Shown: positions 35,372-47,899, counted from the first letter of the stretch. The stretch is 64,000 nt of DNA from Isoetes taiwanensis (GCA_021234155.1 JAJEKV010000010.1:11233018-11297017); one strand, 5' to 3'. Program-made: numbers and translations. Notes: generated by a model from the sequence alone, not told the origin.

Positions 35372-35426
35372 TCCCTTCCCAGAATGGCGATCCGAGGGCT
35401 CGGATCGATGCTATTCTGGGAAGGGA
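35372..35426. other. Strong 55-nt inverted repeat
   Basis: TCCCTTCCCAGAAT (35372-35385) pairs exactly with ATTCTGGGAAGGGA (35413-35426), and inside it CGATCCGAG pairs with CTCGGATCG. The loop is very short. A TATATAG sequence lies just upstream (35359). It could be a foldback terminus or a small hairpin RNA; the sequence does not decide. Confidence 0.75.
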
Positions 35427-35594
35427 CTCGCAAGAGACACAAAACCGGCTGACTACCAGAGAACTTCCTCAACTATAAGCCGAGTCGCCGCGAAACCTCC
35501 AAGCGTTGAATGGGGTCACAAAGCACGTAGCGAGAGTGCGAAGAAGAGGAGCACCAGCGACCGTGAGCACACGCAGCCTCATGTGGAACCCCAC

Positions 35595-36045
35595 GCACAC
35601 AGCTAAAGAGCAAATAAGCAAATGGTGTATAATGATAGTGTTGGAAAAACGTAAACTGGACAGAAGAACTTCAAGAACATGATGCCAAAACTGCAACTTG
35701 CCAAAAAATGAGGCTTACGTTTGAAGAAAAGTAGGATGGCTATGCACAAGCAATGTATGTCAAATGTGAGGCCAAAATCAAGGTGAGGTTATGGCCAAGA
35801 GAACGAGGAAACGAAAGTCAACATCGGCGACGTCCCAGTGGAGTGCTAGGAGGTTAGCCATATGGTAGAATGACGACGTAGAAGGACATATTGTGAGCAA
35901 AGCTAGTGCTGTACAGATGGTCTGCAATAAGCAAGCCAACGAGGGAATGTACATGTTAAAGGAAATGAAAACACAATGAGTATGTAATGTTACATATTGT
36001 GAGCAAAGCTATTCATGGAAAGATAAGCTTACTGCGAATATGAAT
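35595..36045. repeat. Segmental duplicate, copy 1 of pair with 40028-40483
   Basis: About 450 bp are nearly identical to 40028-40483, starting around CACAGCTAAAGAGCAAAT and ending around CTTACTGCGAATATG. Differences are scattered substitutions and a short GAAGAA insertion in the second copy. No coding potential is evident. Confidence 0.85.
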
Positions 36046-36230
36046 ATGTAGCATAATAACAGGGGTTTTTTTTTATAATTTTATACGTTTTTCTCTATGG
36101 TTTTCATATGATTTGAAGGCCGTATTTTGTGGGACGTACTAATGCGTACATCTAGAGTGCGCTTAGGTTCATGGTGCTTTTTGTGTCATTTTCCAATGGT
36201 TGCTTCCATGAATTTTAAAAAAAACATGCA

Positions 36231-36330
36231 AAGCTCGAGCAAGGGCATTTTAGGGTTTCAGAGCTCGAGCAAGGATACAAGGTTCAAGGGCATTTTAGGG
36301 TTTCAGAGCTCGAGCAAGGATACAAGGTTC
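36231..36330 (+). repeat. Short tandem duplication, AGAGCTCGAGCAAGG unit
   Basis: A ~50-bp block containing GGGCATTTTAGGGTTTCAG and GAGCTCGAGCAAGGATAC is present two to three times. A plausible splice acceptor (TTTTCTTGCAG) follows at about 36341-36351, then an open stretch (AKAKKSFQSIFLVYLG...) of unknown family. Confidence 0.6.
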
Positions 36331-36350
36331 TGTGCTTCATATTTTTCTTG

Positions 36351-37884
36351 CAGGCGAAGGCAAAGAAAAGCTTCCAATCGATTTTCTTGGTCTATCTTGG
36401 CGCATCTGCCGGATTTATAGCATGGTATGGATTTGGGCTTATAGGAAGGAGCCAAAGAAGATTTTTGAAACCGCCGCCTTTCTCGCCGCCGCCTCTTCTC
36501 GTTGTTCGCCTCTTCGTTGTTCCAACGGCTTGACATGAAAAGCTCCCATGTCGGGCTCCGCCACGAAGCTTCATTCCCGAGAATCCACCGCTTTTGGAAT
36601 AAAGAACCAAAGATTCTATCTACCGTGATAGGCTAAGGGTCAGAGGGTTTGCTTGTGAGCACATCAATGGCAAAGAATCGCCCCACATCCGTAAAGGTAT
36701 TTCCGCTTTATCAAATTTAGATTCCAAGCATGCTTCCGATTCGATAGCATGTACAAATTGCGCCTAGCTTTGTGTGGTGATGGGATCCGAACCGAACTAG
36801 ACCTCGATTTGAAGAGTTCTATTTGGTGAGTCTTTTCCCCTTTGTTGGCCATTTGTTAAGTTTGCTCTTTGAGACACAACATTTTTGGTTGAACTATTAT
36901 CCGCATCTACGCGCAGGATACCGGTTGAGTACATAGACCGCTATCCCCCAGATTCGTGGGAACTAACAGTGTCTAGGTTCAGTGAAAGAACTTGAGAAGT
37001 CAAATCTAAAAGAACCGATGATGAGCTTGATAGATGGGTGTCATTGTTGTCAACAACTGCTTTATCTCAAAGAACATGACCATCCACAATGGATCTCTTC
37101 TCCAAGCTTTTCATGGGAACTTCACGATAAAACAGATGCTCAATTTTTACACAACCCCGCTTCTTGTTTGCAAGTGGAATATCAAAGATGAGTAGGAATA
37201 TCAAGACGAGTGGGCATTCCAATATCGATAGCAAGTGTCACTAGAATTTCCCCGGCTTCTCAAAATGAACATCAAATACCGCCTCACTCTTTTGCTATAA
37301 CTATTTTGGATTCTCAATAAGATTATTGTCACCAAAAAGCATCTTTTGAGCTTATCTCCTCAGAAGCTATCCGCACCTACGCCATGTCCTCTTTATTGTG
37401 ATACTAACCCTTTGCAAAAGATAAATTATGGCATCCGCAACATCTCAAGCAAAGAATCACAGATAGGCAAGTTGGAACAATGGGACATCACTAAAGTTGC
37501 CTTTGTTTCTAGTTGCTTCTCATCTCAAAGATATTTTTTCTTGTCTACTTTCTAGCTAATAGTGACACTTATTTTATCATAATATGATATAGTTTGTGTT
37601 TCTTGGCCTACATATTGCTTTTGTTTAATATGATATATTGTTTGTGTTTCTTGGCCTACATATTGCTTTTGTTAGGGCCCGAAGGGCCCAATTTTTTCCT
37701 AATGTAACAACTAGCATAAAACAACCATTAAACTAATTTACATAGACCATTATGCTTAATATTTTTAAATAAAAATCCCTCGTATAATATCAATTTGTTT
37801 CTGTATAATCTAATGACTTGTGTTTGTTTTTGGCCCCGAAGGGGCAAAAAATTTTTTAACCTATAACACAAACCATTACATTTA
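36351..37884. other. Possible decayed gene remnants, unassigned
   Basis: Open stretches at 36348-36533 and 36982-37191 (MKELEKSNLKEPMMSL...) have normal composition and could be exon remnants, but no motif is recognised and the frames are short. 37565-37680 has two copies of a TATTGTTTGTGTTTCTTGGCC-like block. 37672-37690 reads GGGCCCGAAGGGCCC, an inverted repeat. Confidence 0.3.
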
Positions 37885-38145
37885 CACGCCTTAAAATTAA
37901 ATTCCCCCTTAAACCCCCTTTTGTTTGGGTGCATATTCACACGGGGGGTGACTCCGGGCAACGAGAGCTGTTGGATAGGCATATTCACCCCTTATTCCTT
38001 AATCTATACCGTACGTAAAGTTCCTCATTTGTGGGGTATGGATGTATAGAATTTGTTATACTGTATAACAAGATTTGCAAAATACTATAAGATTTCAGGC
38101 AATATACTATATGGTGTTGATTTTATACGTGCAAAACTGATCCCA
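37885..38145. mobile_element. Truncated copy of the MITE at 13673-14058
   Basis: Left terminus and centre match: TTTGGGTGCATATTCACA, GTGACTCCGGGCAACGAGAG, GGATAGGCATATTCACCCC and CTATATGGTGTTG. The right inverted terminus is missing; at about 38145 the sequence passes into a repeat shared with 40513. The outer left arm (GGCCCCGAAGGGGCAAAAAA, 37832-37851) resembles the reverse complement of sequence just right of the first copy (about 14135-14163), suggesting the full element is longer than its obvious termini. Confidence 0.7.
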
Positions 38146-38149
38146 AATC

Positions 38150-38345
38150 CATAAAATTGGTACACCTAACAACATCACCCGTCACCCATGTTCAAGAACA
38201 AAGAATGCAACTTCGAGAAGCAACAAAATAATTGCGCTAATAAAGTGAACAAAGGAACCAAGAAACACTAGAGCTCCCGGATGATCATGCCAAAAAAGAA
38301 GAAAAAATCTTAAACGCAACCCCAAATATTCAAATCCAAGTATAG
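38150..38345. repeat. Segmental duplicate of 40513-40725
   Basis: Shared blocks include GGTACACCTAACAACATCAC, CACCCATGTTCAAGAACA and ATGATCATGCCAAAAAAGAA. Differences are few substitutions and small indels. No gene. Confidence 0.85.
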
Positions 38346-38515
38346 GTCCACACATCACACTACATTGCTCTACATTGGGCCCCTCGGCCCCACCACCTTA
38401 CACATTGGCCTGCTAGGGATTTGACCCCAACAAGCATCGAAAAGGATTCTAGGCAGCCTCCCCTAACTCGAGACCAGATTGCTAAGGAACTAGTGTGTTA
38501 CCACTAGACCAACCG
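38346..38515 (-). mobile_element. tRNA-derived SINE (related family)
   Basis: Minus strand begins with GGTTGGTCTAGTGGTAACAC, a good A box of tRNA type. A degenerate B box (GGTCTCGAGTTAGGGG) follows, then a body with GTAAGGTGGTGGGGCC and CAATGTAG like the SINE at 9293-9510. A GA microsatellite abuts its 5' side on the plus strand. Confidence 0.6.
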
Positions 38516-38517
38516 CC

Positions 38518-38855
<338 letters not shown>

Positions 38856-39447
38856 GAAGAGTAACAGCGTAGACATGGGTGTTGATGTCATAAGAAAAAG
38901 AATACCACATGCCTAAAGCCATGACAGGGAGAGGTTGTAGACATGTTCGCACAAACAAGAGCAAGGTTAAGAGGAAGAATTGAGATTAAGGTTAACGTGA
39001 ATCATCATAAATCGAGTAAAATGAGGGTGAAGTAGTCAAAGGTGAGGTTATGGCCAATGAAAAGGAGAAGATGGAGGTCAAAAATGCCAAGGTCAGGATG
39101 GAGTGCAAGGAGGTAAGCCAGATAGTAGAAAAGGATAAAGGAAAATACAATGACTAGGTAAAGTGACAGATTATAAATAAAGCTAGGGCCATATGTAGGG
39201 TCTGAAATACTAAAGCAAAAAACAATAGTGGACATGATAAATGAACCAAAAACACAAGGACTATCGGAAGGGACATGTTAGAAAAATAAGAACACCAGTT
39301 GAAATGTAAAATATAAAAGAACGCCTAATGATAGGGCCGAATGAATGTGCATGACGGTGAAGCTGCAAGCTGCACAACAACAAGCACTCAAATCGATGTG
39401 AGCGATTAGTAATGAGGAAAATCAACAATACACGAAAAAGAGAAGAT

Positions 39448-39555
39448 AGCATCACCCGGAGGGTGGAGAAAAAGCATCACCCAGCGGGTGGAAGAAAAAC
39501 CATGATAAATAGAAATTTGCGTCCCCATCAGGGTGGAAAGAAACAGCACCACCCA
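39448..39555. repeat. ~32-bp hairpin minisatellite, copy 3
   Basis: Units of AGCATCACCC...GGGTGGA(G)AAA occur three to four times, in the orientation of the array at 35040. Confidence 0.7.
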
Positions 39556-39559
39556 CAAA

Positions 39560-40027
39560 AAATAGTCCAAGAGAAACTCATGTCACAAAATTGCAATGGA
39601 GTGCCAAATGCAATATTTGGCACATCCAGACATAGCTAAATAGCAAATATGATAAATAATGATAGCACAATGCACAATGATATCCTAATGCACTGTGAAC
39701 AAAGAGCTCAACGGCTAGCTAGAAATGAATTCCCTGGCAAATGATGCATAAGGATAGCAAAATGCACAATTTCACAATGATAGCACAATTTACAGTGAAA
39801 AAGATCTCAACAACCAGCTAGAAAAAAATTCCCCAAGACAACTAGAATGAGGCAGGACCAGCACCCTGCACAAAAATAGAATGCGCCCAAGATAATACCC
39901 CATGCACAATAACTCAAAATACGCCACATCTAGAGAAAGATAAACATCAAAAAGAAAAAATGATCCACTAGAAACCCATGTCACAAAATTGCAATGAAGG
40001 GCCAAACGCAATAGTTGGCACATCCAG
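39560..40027. other. Non-coding sequence with short internal repeats
   Basis: Related blocks recur (ATGTCACAAAATTGCAATG at about 39580 and 39968; GATAGCACAAT near 39662 and 39780). No gene recognised. Confidence 0.4.
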
Positions 40028-41020
40028 ACACAGCTAAAGAGCAAATGTGCAAATGGTGTACAATGATAGTGTTAGAAAAACGTAAACTGGACAGAAGAAC
40101 TTCAAGAACATGATGTCAAAACTGCAACTTGCCAAAAAATGAGGCTTAAGTTTGAAGAAAAGTAAGATGGCTATGCACAAGCAATGTATGTCAAATGTGA
40201 AGCCAAAATCAAGGTGAGGTTATGGCCAAGAGAACGAGGAAACGAAAATCAACAGCGGCAAGGTCCCAGTGGAGTGCTAGGAGGTTAGCCATATGGTAGA
40301 ATGACGACGTAGAAGGACATATTGTGAGCAAAGCTAGTGCTGTACAGATGGTCTGCAATAAGAAAGCCAATGAGGGAATGTACATGTTAAAGGAAATGAA
40401 GAAGAAGAAGACACAATGAGTATGTAATGTTACATAATGTGAGCAAAGCTATTCACGGAAAGACAAGCCTACTGCGAATATGACAAAGTGGATCTAACGA
40501 AAACAAAGAATCTCCCAAATTCATAAAAATTGGTACACCTAACAACATCACCTGTCACCCATGTTCAAGAACAGAGAATGCAACTTCGAGAAGCAACAAA
40601 ATAATTGCGCTAATAAAGTGAACAAAGGAACCAACAAACACTAGAGCTCCCAGATGATCATGCCAAAAAAGAAGAAAAAATCTTAAACGCAACCCCAAAT
40701 ATTCAAAATATAGGTCCAAAACCAAATATATAAGAAATTTAGCCACAAAGGACAAAGAGGTGGAAAACATGTCACAAAATACTTTAATAGGACAGAAAAG
40801 GTAAAGGTCTCAAAAAATTTAAATGGAACGACAATAGGAGAGAGAGAGAGAGAGAGAGAGGGAGGGAGGGAGGGAGGGAGGGAGAGATGGTTGTTGGAGG
40901 CAAACCCGAGAAGAGGAAGCTGTGATGTCGCTATAGATGAGCCTGAAAATGATCAAAGTGGGCCAGGTTGACAAAAGAGTGGAGATAGTTATGGGCAGGA
41001 CAGTTGTGTGGAAGGAAGAG
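40028..41020. repeat. Second copies of three duplicated segments
   Basis: 40028-40483 matches 35595-36045, 40513-40725 matches 38150-38345, and 40840-41020 (AG/GGGA microsatellite plus flank) matches 38690-38855. Here the three segments lie together in one run, while at 35.6-38.9 kb they are separated by the MITE, SINE and other sequence. This locus may therefore be closer to the original unit. Confidence 0.75.
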
Positions 41021-41200
41021 TGGAGAGGGCAGCAAGGTGAATCAAGGTCAAATCGAAATCCTAAGCTCAAGATAGAACTCCAAGTCGAGAATGAGGAGAA
41101 GTGCGCTAACCCCTCCCGCCAAGATCCAACCGTAGAGATACCAGAGAAAAACATTGAAGGAGCACCACTAGAGTTGAAAATGAATATTTGCAAACCCTAA

Positions 41201-41205
41201 ATATC
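41201..41205. repeat. Target-site duplication, left (ATATC)
   Basis: ATATC immediately precedes the 5' LTR and recurs at 48295-48299 directly after the 3' LTR. Confidence 0.9.
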
Positions 41206-41600
41206 TGTTGGGGTCGTCACCATTCACCACACCATTCACCACTCACCACACTCGTCACCACTCACCACACCATTCACCATTCACCACACCATTCACCACT
41301 CACCACACTTGTCACCACTCACCACTCACCACACTCATCATATACCGTATATAGAGTGATATACGCGCATGCACGCGTGGAGGATATTTGCACGTATGCA
41401 TTGTGGAGCCATTATGATCATAGTATTGTCTGAGCAGAGAGAGAAGAACAGAGGGACGGTGTATTGGGAGAGAGTATTTTCCTTGATCTAGCTATGGAGA
41501 TGATGATTCTTTGTGTTGTGCATTGCCTTATTCTCGATAGATTGAGCTTGATTGTTGGGTTTTTCATCCTTCTTGCAAGGTTAGAGTTCGTGCTCTAACA
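41206..41600 (+). repeat. 5' LTR
   Basis: 395 bp, TG...CA ends. The first ~130 bp are a minisatellite of CACCATTCACCACAC/CACTCACCACAC units. The rest includes TGATATACGCGCATGCACGC and a GAGAGAGAAGAACAGAGGG stretch. Confidence 0.93.
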
Positions 41601-41618
41601 ATTTGGCGAACTCAAGTG
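41601..41618 (+). other. Probable primer-binding site
   Basis: TTTGGCGAACTCAAG begins one base after the LTR. TGGCGAACTC would pair with a tRNA 3' end of GAGTTCGCCA. The tRNA is not identified. Confidence 0.55.
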
Positions 41619-41799
41619 TTCTAATGCACCATTGATCGGCAAGAATTTCCATTGAAAAAGGAGTTGTTACCATTGGTATTGGTGATCGCTTGGGAGAAAG
41701 AACCCGCACAACCATTGTGGAAGGAGCAATTTCTTGTGTGAAGGGGATTTTGCCGTAATTGATTTGTGGAGTAAAATTTGACAAGGGGAGCATAGTTTT

Positions 41800-43130
41800 A
41801 TGCCCAAGAGAAGTAAGAAGGAGATCCCACTAAGCTCCATCAGAACAAGAAGAGGACCGTGAGTCAATCTTTTTGGGCTCAAAATTGCATCAAGATTCAA
41901 TTTCGTTTTCAGATTTGGGAGCAGATCTGGGGTCTAATTCTCAGATCCAGGAGATTTTGATTCCATTTACCGATCTAGAAGGTAATCCAATTTCGTTTTT
42001 CAAATTGAAGGGAGATTCCATTTCGCTTTTTTCAATTTCAAGAACCTCAAGAAGAGGCGTAGATGGTCGCTATACCACCGATGGTGGGGTTTTCGTGACA
42101 ATGGGGATTCCAAAGTTTGATGATCCGTAGATCGATCCTTTTGAAGCATATTGTGAAGTTTGAGAGGTATTGCCAAGAATGTAAGTTACCTACCGGGTGA
42201 TTACTTGCTTTGGTTTCATAGTTCTTTGCAAGATTCAAGGAGGAATGGGCACAAACTCAGCCGCATACCATGACATATCGTGAATTAAAGGAAGCTTTTA
42301 TTGCTAATTATCAAGAAGTTCATGGTAAGGATAAGACTATGGAAAGGTGGACCAATTTCACACAAAAGGAAGATGAATCAATTAGAGAGTATAATCAGAG
42401 GTATATTGCGGCTTCTCAAAGCCGTAGTTCATTGGAAGATTGCAAGGAATGATGAAATGGATATCCAATGGTATGTGAAGGGGCTGAAACGAAGCTATTG
42501 CTCATAAGGTAAAGGCTAAACAAATTCCTACAACATTGTTAGAAGCACAAAAGTATGCTCAAGGCTGAAGATAAGCTCGATACATTCATGAAGTTGCCGC
42601 CCGTAGCATAAAACGAGGATATTGCAGCCAAGATTTCTAAGCTTACAATTGGTGAGAAGCCAAGGAGGTTCAGTTTATTACTTGTGAGTATTGTGGGTCT
42701 ATTGACATTCTCGATACTACATGTAGATTGCTGAAATTCTGCTCAAGATGCCAAATCAAGGGCCATAATGATCAAGAATGTAGGGAGAAGAGATTCTTTG
42801 AAAGGGCCAATCCCAGATTTGCTCGTTATGCAACAAGCACCATCTATTCCTATTCAACCAATGCAAGCAAAGACCTATCATACCACAAGTTCCAATGATG
42901 CCACAAGCTCCAATTGCCCAACAAGTTCCAATGGGTTCCACACCAATGGTCCAGCCAAAACAGATGGTATCCAAGTAAGGCTCATTTATATTGCAAGTTA
43001 TGTGATAAATTCAAGCATGATGAGACTACTTGTTGGAAAATCCATGGGAAACCGTAATGGGCAACCAACAAGTATCCACCAAAGCAGCAAGTGTTTGAAT
43101 CAAGACTCTTCCTAATAATGATGTTCGTGA
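41800..43130 (+). pseudogene. gag region with two CCHC zinc knuckles
   Basis: A leader frame at 41873-42130 ends in a segment with VTMGIPKFDDP. The capsid-like (retrotransposon gag) segment lies at 42270-42452 (YRELKEAFIANYQEV, WTNFTQKEDESIREY). Two CCHC knuckles follow: CSRCQIKGHNDQEC at 42740-42781 and CKLCDKFKHDETTC at 42992-43033. Between these blocks the frame changes several times. Gag would form the particle that packages the element's RNA. Confidence 0.78.
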
Positions 43131-43689
43131 TTCAAGATGCAAAGTACATTGATAATCCTCAAGTTAAGGCTCTTATTGAGGAGCTTAAGAAGCAAGAGAA
43201 GGCAAAATCAGTAGTAAATTGTGGATTTGTTGAGGTGGAGCATGACCCATTTCAAAGAAGGAGAGGAGATTGGAGAAGTAAATGCGCAACAAGATCACAA
43301 AAGGTGGTTCAAGAACCAAGAGTAGTGCCAATTATGAGAAGACTAAGACCTCTTTTTCCAAAGGCTTTGAAGGAACAAGCTTTGAAGGTGTCAAGACCCA
43401 AGAAGGTGCAATTCAATGTGTCGCCTACGTAACGCTTTCAGTCTATAGAAGAAAATCAGCCCATAGTGATGCCTCCTATGGTGGATGAGCAAATTTAGAA
43501 TGAAGATGATGTGATCAGCCAAGTTTTGGCCACTAAAGTTACACTTACTCTTGAGCAATTGATGCATTATTCTCCAAATTTGTTGCAAGAGTTAGGGGAA
43601 GAACAAAATCAGAAATTTCAGTCCAACAAATCATATTAAATGATACCCACAAGAGGAGAATAGAGCCACCAGCCCGCAATCCAAGGATC

Positions 43690-44090
43690 CCGGGCCATTT
43701 CTTTGTGATGTGAGTATTAATGGATATCTAATCAAAGAGGCCAACATAGATACCGATGGAACCGACAACTATGATGCTCAAAGCATTCAATCAAATGAAG
43801 GTGCAGCCTATGGGAGTCATAAGAAATGTCTTATGCAAGGTTTATGAGGTGGAGGCAATCTTGATTTCATGGTTTTGAAATTTCCGTGAGAGTGTGCATG
43901 CTGAAACTTATACTTTGTTGCCGAGCCGCATATGGTTAGATGCCGCATGTTTTAGACTTCATGGAGGAAGCGCGGAAATGAATATCTTTCAAGGGGAACA
44001 CAAGGTTATTATAGATCATCCTCTGAAATCAGCAAAGGTACCTTTCTTTGCAATCCTTCTTTGAGCAGCCCGCAGTAGCTAGAAATCAGC
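43690..44090 (+). pseudogene. Retropepsin-like protease remnant
   Basis: After CDVSINGYLIKEANIDTDGT the expected catalytic D-T/S-G-A motif is not intact (an extra residue sits inside it). Downstream fragments in other frames resemble the protease C-terminal half (VVLKFP-like, 'LPSRIWLDAACFRLHGG'). It would not be active as read. Confidence 0.5.
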
Positions 44091-44479
44091 AAAGAGAATG
44101 CTATGGTGTCGTATGCAAGGTCTTAGTTGTTTTCATGTCTTGGAAGTGGGTGACAGGGAAGATAAGACTTTGTACAAGTGGTTAAAAGGTACCCAAATTT
44201 CAGAAATATGTCATTTACAGCAGCAAGTTGCCGATAAGTATATCCAAAGACTTGAAAGTATTGGTGAAGATGAGTTACAAGAGACTCTTGTAAACATGCA
44301 GGAGGAGTCCATTCAAAGACCCATTGGTGAGACTTTATTTCAGCAAGGAATTGATCAAGATCAAGTAGAGATGCTGATTTTGACATCAAACATGGATGGG
44401 GTAAAATGAAATCAGCCCACTATACAAGGACAAGCAGCTTTGGTGGCATGCGACATTCCGAGGATGAGGTAAATCGATC

Positions 44480-44690
44480 AGTCCATATTCACCACACCAT
44501 TACATACCACCACATGCACCAAATTCATCACAATCATCACATCCACCACATCCATTACAAATACACCACAGCCATCACACGCACCACATTCATCATCACC
44601 ACATTCACCACAATCACCACAATCACCACATTCACCACATTCGCCACCACACTCACCACCTTTCATTACATACCACCACATTCAAATAAG
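44480..44690 (+). repeat. TTCACCACA-type minisatellite inside the element
   Basis: About 210 bp of CACCACATTCATCACAATC-like trinucleotide-rich units are placed between protease and RT. The sequence closely resembles the CACCATTCACCACAC minisatellite of the element's own LTRs. The encoded His/Thr/Ile tract is repeat-driven. Confidence 0.8.
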
Positions 44691-45640
44691 AACATTAATA
44701 TTTCTCAAGGAAATCAAGAAGAATTGGTTACTATTGAGGCGATCTTACTCAAGAGGAGGAACGCGGATTTGATATCTTTGTTAAGAGAATTCAGGGATGT
44801 TTTGGCAAGAAATTACAAAGAATTGAAAGGCATTCCACCTGAGGTTGTGGTTCATACCATAGATTTGAAACAAGGATCAAAACCAATTCAACAAGCTCAA
44901 AGGAGAATGAGTCCAAAGAATAGAGGAGCAAGTAAAGGCTGAAGTTATGAAGCTTTTGGAGGCGGGATTTATTGTACCAGTGCCAAATTCAGATTGATCA
45001 GCTCTCATTGTACCAAGAAGAAAGCCAAAATAACTCAATCCGAGTATGCATTGATTACAGGGATCTCAACAAAGCTACCAAAAGAGATCATTTTCCTACA
45101 CCATTCATAGACACTTTGCTGGATATTGTTGCAGGAAATCAGGCCTATTCTTTCTTGGATGGGTACTCAGGATATAATCAGATCCAAATCTATCCACCAC
45201 ATCAAGCAATGACGGCTTTTCGAACACCTTTTGGCATCTATGCTTATAAGGTATTACCTTTTGGCCTTACAAATGCTCCAGCCACATTTCAAATGAAGCT
45301 ATGACATATGCTTTTCATGATATTTTAGACTTTTTGAGAGTCTTTATAGATGACTTAACAGTATTTTCTAATCCAAGAAGGGATCACTTGGATCATCTCA
45401 GAAAGGTTCTTGAAAGATGCCGGCTGTATGGTATAAGTTTGAATCCTGCTAAGTGTATTTTCTTCACTAGAGGAGGAAAACTATTGGGCAATTATGTTTC
45501 AGAAAAGGGCTTACAAGTGGATCATGGTAAGATTGCAGCCTTGGAGAAGGCCAAACCACCTACAAATGTATCCCAAGTCAGAAGCTTATATGGCCAACTC
45601 AGTTTTAGTAGGAGGTATTTGCATAATTTTGCTAAAGTAA
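44690..45640 (+). pseudogene. Ty3/gypsy reverse transcriptase
   Basis: Motifs in order: EFRDVLARNYKELKGIPPEV and HTIDLKQGSKPI (44780-44890); RVCIDYRDLNKATKRDHFPT (about 45030-45090); FLDGYSGYNQI; TAFRTPFGIYAYKVLPFGL; NAPATFQ; the catalytic FIDD (Y/F-x-DD box, about 45340) in VFIDDLTVFS; then NPAKCIFF. Frame changes occur near 44930, 44970 and 45300, so RT is split over at least three frames. It would copy the element's RNA into DNA. Confidence 0.88.
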
Positions 45641-46150
45641 CCCAGCCACTTGTGGATTGTATGAAGCAAGGGCAGAATTTTAGATGGAAGGAGGACGCTC
45701 AAGAAGCATTTGAATGGTGCCTTGGACAATTGAAAGAGAGAACTTTGCTGATTCCTCCAAAAATGAGTGAGCCATTTCATTTATTCTTTACAGTTTGGGA
45801 GCAAGCTTTGGCTGTCACACTATGTCAGAAAAATCAGCAAAAGCATTATGATGTGAATTACTATGCTAGCAGGGTGTTAACTCCACAAGAGCAAAAATGG
45901 ACTCATATGGAGCATCTTGGGTTAGCATTGAAGTGGGCCTTGAATAAATTTAGACATTATCTTCTTCCTTCACAATGGAATTCAGCAAACGTACAGTATG
46001 TTTACATTCATATGGATGTGAACCCGTTGCCATGCATTTACAACAAGACTGTCCAAGATCCTAAGTTTACAAGATGGGCTCTTATCATACAAGAATTTGA
46101 GTTGAAGTATGTTAAGATGGCTCAAGGAGCTCATAATCCAAGTGCCTATT
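45640..46150 (+). CDS. Ty3/gypsy RNase H-like region
   Basis: Within the 569-codon frame 45301-47010. It includes MKQGQNFRWKEDAQEAFE, the degraded start of the RNase H core (FTVWEQALAVTLCQ), YYASRVLTPQEQKWTHMEHL and LKWALNKFRHYLL. The family normally begins this domain with an Asp (TDAS); here that residue is not seen, so activity is doubtful. Confidence 0.75.
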
Positions 46151-46269
46151 TAAGTAGTGGTGCTGAAATAGAAGAGGAAACAGACCAGCAAGTAGCATTT
46201 CAGGATAATGGAGTATTACAAGGGTTCATTGAGACTGTGGATCTTTGGTATGCCAACATATACAGGTAT

Positions 46270-47520
46270 TTACAAGATCAGACTTATCCTTCATCATTTT
46301 CAAAGCAACAAAAGCATGCTCTTAGAGTACAAGCAGCTGGTTATGTGGTGCATGAGGCTATTCTTTATAAGAGGACTATGGAAGGTCTCTTATTAAGATG
46401 CGTTGCTGGTCAGCAAACTCATGATTTGTTGCAGCAAGCACATGATTGTCAGGGGCATTTTGCAGCCAGAACCACAGCTAGGAAGATCCTTCATTGGGAA
46501 TATTATTGGCCAACTCTTTACAAGGATACTAGAGACTTTGTTAGCAAATGTGAGAAGTGTCAAAGGCATAAACAATTGACAGGCCACAATAATATGCCAT
46601 TCCATCCTATTTTGAGTGTTGGTCCATTTCATATGTGGGGATTGGATTACATTGGGCCTATCAATCCTCCATCTTCCAAAGGTCATAAGTATATCTTGGC
46701 AGCCACATGTATGTTTACAAAGTGGGTAGAAGCAATTCCAAAGAAAGCATGCTACGTAAAATACCACAAGAAGCTTTTTTATCATAATTTGATTTCTCGG
46801 TTGGTGTTCCAACCATTCTTTTGTCCGACGGGGAAGTCATTTCATGGGAAAAGTAGTAGCTCAATTAACGTAAAAGATTGGGGTTCAACATGTGCAAGCT
46901 TCGCTTATTATCCACAGGAAATGGGCAAGTCGAGTCTACTAATAAAATTCTCAAAGCTATCTTGGCTAAAACAAAGAAGGATAATCAAAGAAATTGGCAT
47001 GAAGCCTTGACAGTGCCTTATGGAGTTTCACGTACTTACAAGTTAGCTACGTGATTTACACCATTTGAATTGGTTTATGGTGTGCAAGCCGTGATGCCTA
47101 TTCATTTGGACATTCCTTTGTGTTCATTTGTGGAGCTCCCTTTATTATGAGAATTTAGGAGAAGTTCCAACTCCAAATCAAGTGCATAATAGGATGGATG
47201 ATTTTCTCAATTGCAAGAGATGAGACAAGAAGCGCAGACTTCAATATCGGCATAAACAGAAAAGTAAAGCTTATCAAAGATAAGTTACAGTGTTGTCAAT
47301 CCATTTGAGGAAGGGCAATTGGTGTTGTGCAGACCACTAAGAAAAGATCTATCTAAATTTCAAAGCCCATGGAAGGCCCCATTTCTGATTGATAAAGAGG
47401 TACCGTGTGGGGCTTTCATTTGATGACTCCAGAAGGGGAATTGTTGCCTAATCCCGTAAAATGGCAAGGATCTCAGGCCTTATTTTGAAAGAGAAGTACT
47501 TTTCTAAGGGATTCAGATTT
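46270..47520 (+). pseudogene. Ty3/gypsy integrase
   Basis: Zinc-binding HHCC region: AHDCQGHFAARTTARKILH and CEKCQRH (46435-46570). Core start: FHMWGLDYIGPI with the first catalytic Asp and FTKWVEAIPKKA (to about 46750). After that the frame is lost; the second Asp region (GVPTIL.SDGEV) is visible near 46800 in another frame. C-terminal pieces (PFEEGQLVLC, FQSPWKAPFLIDKEV) appear in shifted frames up to about 47500. The long frame ends at 47010 in out-of-frame sequence. Confidence 0.82.
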
Positions 47521-47899
47521 GGTATAGCTCCAATTACGTAGAATTGTGGAGAACTTTTGGGTTACAAAGGGTCGTTTTTCTGTAAAAACAGGTGGTGACA
47601 GTTCCATAATACTTCATCTATCCTACATCAAAAGATGTGTTTCGCGCGATACGAATCCAACGAAGCTATGGTGCAGGTCAAACTGAGGTCCGAACTCAAG
47701 ATATCAGCTTTCAAAGTTTGCCACGCTTAAAAGACTCGCTTCGTCACTGTCATTTTGGACCAGTTTGTTTGTATTAGTCATTTGGATTTGAGGAGGGTGT
47801 AAATGGGTCATTTGGGGACATGTCCCAAGGACCATATGAATTTGTTTTGTTGTGGGTTCTCCGCCACGGAGTGGCACATTTTCCCACTGTGGTCGCCAC

